In this document: positions 5,514-6,558 of the stretch, one piece after another | Numbering within the stretch: the stretch's first letter is position 1 | Layout of the letters: the number at the start of each line of letters is the position of its first letter | Source: Streptosporangiaceae bacterium | GTDB taxonomy: Bacteria; Actinomycetota; Actinomycetes; Streptosporangiales; Streptosporangiaceae | Assembly (NCBI GenBank): GCA_030040815.1 | Contig: JASHSZ010000411.1 | Span: 1-6,558, forward strand | Reading direction: 5' to 3' | Length of the DNA stretch: 6,558 nucleotides | Notes under the pieces: generated by a model | What the model was told of the DNA's origin: nothing | The model's input: only the letters and a program-made list of their open reading frames with translations | Databases searched by the model: none | Translations under genes and position numbers: made by a program

Positions 5514-6558
5514 TCAGACGGGGGTCACGCCGTGCCGGCGCCGCGAGAAGGAGCGGTCCTTGCCGCGTGCGGCCGCGAACCGGCGGATCAGCTGGGCGCG
5601 CAAGTCTTCCGGTTCGACGACGTCGTCGACAACCAGCTCGCTGGCGAGCCGCAGCACGTCGATGTCGGCCTCGTACTGCCCACGCAGTCGCTGTATCTCT
5701 GCCTCGCGCTCGACGTCCGACGAAAGTGCCGCGAGCCGGTTGTAGTACACGGCGTTCACCGCAGCCTCTGCGCCCATCACCGCGATCTTGGCGGTGGGCA
5801 GCGCAAGCGTCGCGTCCGGCTCGAAGCCGGGCCCGGCCATCGCGTATAGGCCAGCCCCGTAGGCCTTGCGGACGATCACGCTGATCTTGGGCACCGTGGC
5901 CTCCGACACCGCGCTGATCATCTTGGCACCGTGCCGGATGATGCCCTGCCGCTCCACCGCTGTCCCCACCATGAAGCCCGGCACGTCGGCCACGAACAGC
6001 AGCGGCAGGCTGAAGGCGTCGCAGAGCTGGATGAACCGTGTCGCCTTGTCGGCAGAGTCGACGAAGAGCACGCCGCCCCTGAACAGCGGGTTGCTGGCGA
6101 GCACGCCGATCGGCTGACCATCCAGCCTCGCGAAGCCGACCACGATCTCCCTGGCCCACAGGGCGTGGATCTCGAACAGCGAGCCGGCGTCCACGATGCC
6201 GCGCACGTACCTGCGCATGTCGAACGCCTGCCGCTCGCTGGCCGGCACCATGGCGCGCAGGTCCGCTGGCTCGGGATCGGCCGGCGCGGCCGCCGGCGGC
6301 GCGAGCTGCCAGTTGCCGGGCAGGTACGACAGGTAGGTCCGGACCGCCGAGATGGCGTCGACCTCCGAGGACGCCAGGTAGTGACCCACCCCGGACACCG
6401 AGCAGTGCATCCGCGCGCCGCCCATCTCCTCCAGCGTCGTCTGCTCGCTCACCACCATCTCGACCATCCGCGGGCTGCCGAGGTACATGGAGGCGTTGCC
6501 GTCGACCATTGCGACGAAGTCGCAGAACGCCGGAATGTATGCCCCGCCGGCCGCCGAT
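5514..6558 (-). CDS. Acyl-CoA carboxylase carboxyltransferase (beta) subunit, 5' part outside the window
   Basis: This is a cytosolic carboxyltransferase that moves carboxyl from carboxybiotin to an acyl-CoA (crotonase-like fold, two repeated domains). The frame is open past the Met at 6509 to the right edge, and the upstream codons read SAAGGAYIPAFCDFVA, a conserved family stretch. So Met 6509 is internal and about 347 residues are visible; family members have roughly 510-530, so about a third is missing. N-domain remnants include GGARMHCSVSGVGHYLA. The C-domain shows FARLDGQPIGVLASNP, GGVLFVDSADKATRFI, VADVPGFMVG, ERQGIIRHGAKMI, RKAYGAGLYAM and PTAKIAVMGAEAAVNAVYYNR, ending RRHGVTPV as is usual. 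The substrate is uncertain: the residue aligned with the specificity-determining Asp of propionyl-CoA carboxylase is Tyr here. No biotin carboxylase or biotin carrier gene is visible; these could lie upstream or elsewhere. Confidence 0.92.
   Translation of the reverse strand, partial: SAAGGAYIPAFCDFVAMVDGNASMYLGSPRMVEMVVSEQTTLEEMGGARMHCSVSGVGHYLASSEVDAISAVRTYLSYLPGNWQLAPPAAAPADPEPADLRAMVPASERQAFDMRRYVRGIVDAGSLFEIHALWAREIVVGFARLDGQPIGVLASNPLFRGGVLFVDSADKATRFIQLCDAFSLPLLFVADVPGFMVGTAVERQGIIRHGAKMISAVSEATVPKISVIVRKAYGAGLYAMAGPGFEPDATLALPTAKIAVMGAEAAVNAVYYNRLAALSSDVEREAEIQRLRGQYEADIDVLRLASELVVDDVVEPEDLRAQLIRRFAAARGKDRSFSRRRHGVTPV

Overview
The window is GC-rich (mostly G or C at third codon positions). 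Its gene content and protein signatures point to a high-GC Gram-positive actinomycete: PurK reads TFDHEHVP, there is an OmpR-type regulator with a WWGSTKTLDMHVSWLR stretch, an acyl-CoA carboxylase beta subunit, and an AbiEi-like N-terminus. The genus cannot be read from the sequence. Six genes are well supported along their visible lengths. A seventh is only a 5' fragment at the left edge. All run on the minus strand except one.

Left part (1-2036): a fragment of a probable AbiEi-antitoxin/DUF559-type protein (1-125), then the purine pair purK-purE (minus strand, purK first, GTGA overlap). PurK and PurE carry out the two-step carboxylation of AIR to CAIR in de novo purine synthesis.

Middle part (2105-3303): a TetR-family repressor (minus) and a divergently transcribed NTF2/SnoaL-like small protein (plus). 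The intergenic space holds a near-consensus promoter for the plus gene (TTGACA, 17-base spacer, TCTAAT). A perfect 10-base palindrome sits inside that spacer, a good candidate for the TetR operator. This self-contained regulated cassette is the most interesting feature of the window.

Right part (3300-6558): a two-component operon, response regulator then sensor kinase (minus). The kinase gene ends against the NTF2-like gene with a 4-base convergent overlap at CTAG. Upstream lie a 179-base intergenic stretch with a strong GC-rich hairpin and then the 3' two-thirds of an acyl-CoA carboxylase carboxyltransferase (beta) gene that runs off the right edge. Its C-domain active-site loop reads GAGLYAM rather than the GGAYDVM of propionyl-CoA carboxylases.

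No RNA genes, CRISPR arrays, insertion sequences or prophage genes were seen. Purine synthesis, acyl-CoA carboxylation and a two-component system commonly sit near each other in actinomycete chromosomes, so most of the window looks like core genome. The TetR/NTF2 cassette looks like the accessory insertion. I found no strong evidence for a wholly new system.
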